The translations under genes and the position numbers were made by a program. This document shows, in pieces, positions 4,997 through 5,382 of a stretch of 5,382 nt of DNA. The DNA is taken from positions 1-5,382 of the forward strand of contig CAZARE010000199.1 in NCBI GenBank assembly GCA_964487455.1, read 5' to 3'. Numbering within the stretch: position 1 is the stretch's first letter; each line of letters starts with the position of its first letter. The notes below the pieces were generated by a model. That model saw nothing but the letters and a program-made list of their open reading frames with translations, did no database searches and had not been told where the DNA came from. Source of the DNA: DASWJZ01 sp964487455 (GTDB lineage: Bacteria; Pseudomonadota; Alphaproteobacteria; Rhizobiales; Afifellaceae).

Positions 4997-5382
4997 ATGG
5001 CTGATCTCCGCACCGAATTCGTCGGCATCAAGTCGCCCAACCCGTTCTGGCTCGCCTCCGCGCCGCCGACCGACAAGGAATACAACGTCGTGCGCGCCTT
5101 CAAGGAAGGATGGGGCGGCGTCGTGTGGAAGACGCTCGGCGAGGACCCGGCGATCGTGAACGTCAACGGCCCGCGCTACGGCGCCATCCACGGGCCCGAC
5201 CGTCGGCTGCTCGGCTTCAACAACATCGAGCTCATCACCGACCGCCCTCTCGATGTGAATCTTCGGGAGATCAAGCAGGTCAAGCGCGACTGGCCCGACC
5301 GCGCGCTGGTCGTGTCGCTGATGGTGCCGTGCGAGGAGAAGAACTGGGCCGACATGATGAAGCAGGTGGAGGAGACGGGCGC
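4997..5382 (+). CDS. preA: Dihydropyrimidine dehydrogenase subunit PreA, 3' end outside the window
   Basis: PreA is the FMN-containing catalytic subunit that reduces uracil and thymine to the 5,6-dihydro bases, the first step of the reductive pyrimidine pathway. The 128 codons seen begin MADLRTEFVGIKSPNPFWLASAPPT in segments typical of the family: the SPNPFWLASAPPT FMN-site strand (13-25), GWGGVVWKTLGED (38-50) with the conserved lysine of the W-K-T motif, and GFNNIELITDRP (72-83). The sequence continues without a stop through VVSLMVPCEEKNWADMMKQVEETG. The reading frame is open to base 5382, so the active-site loop and the C-terminal ferredoxin-like Fe-S domain lie beyond the window. It pairs with preT upstream, although hicBA on the other strand separates the two by 518 bases. 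Dihydroorotate dehydrogenase is the nearest alternative family, but the length of match and the partner favour PreA. Confidence 0.93.
   Translation, partial: MADLRTEFVGIKSPNPFWLASAPPTDKEYNVVRAFKEGWGGVVWKTLGEDPAIVNVNGPRYGAIHGPDRRLLGFNNIELITDRPLDVNLREIKQVKRDWPDRALVVSLMVPCEEKNWADMMKQVEETG

Noticed and set aside
4916..5191. Longer HicB starting inside antisense preA
   Set aside because: The extra 92 residues are the reverse of preA coding sequence and match no HicB; ATG 4915 has a ribosome binding site.

Overview
The window looks like a chromosomal piece of a high-GC alphaproteobacterium, most likely a member of the Hyphomicrobiales (Rhizobiales). The evidence is the GC-rich third codon positions, the class III cyclase/TolB-like/TPR protein of a type common in that order, and the urease and PreTA-type genes. 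No rRNA, tRNA, CRISPR array or insertion sequence was seen.

Left part (1-1066, + strand) is a fragment of a urease locus. It holds the last codons of ureC (urease alpha subunit), a DUF29-family gene and ureE (nickel metallochaperone), packed as one transcription unit: 9 bases between ureC and the DUF29 gene, and stop/start overlap between the DUF29 gene and ureE. The locus looks eroded. The ureC tail changes frame and lacks about seven residues, UreE lacks the three histidines expected to bind nickel as well as the His-rich tail, and no ureF or ureG follows.

Middle (1063-3062). A minus-strand gene encodes a soluble adenylate cyclase fused to a TolB-N-like domain and TPR-like repeats, with a complete set of cyclase catalytic residues. 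It converges on ureE so tightly that one CTAG supplies both stop codons. A 233-base intergenic region separates it from the divergent preT; it contains a repeated 9-mer and an AT-rich block.

Right part (3063-5382) is a preT-preA pair for reductive pyrimidine catabolism (NAD(P)H:uracil/thymine dihydropyrimidine dehydrogenase, two-subunit bacterial form). PreT has both Fe-S clusters' ligands and both dinucleotide folds; preA runs off the end. A complete hicBA toxin-antitoxin pair on the opposite strand sits between them. Its last codons overlap the end of preT by 33 bases, and its promoter, with a 17-base imperfect palindrome over the -35 and spacer, lies just before preA.

Urease and PreTA are both nitrogen-scavenging functions, so a nitrogen-acquisition neighbourhood is plausible, but that link is inference. 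I see no clearly new multi-gene system. The most unusual points are the histidine-less UreE and the two small genes or modules (DUF29, hicBA) wedged inside otherwise standard operons.
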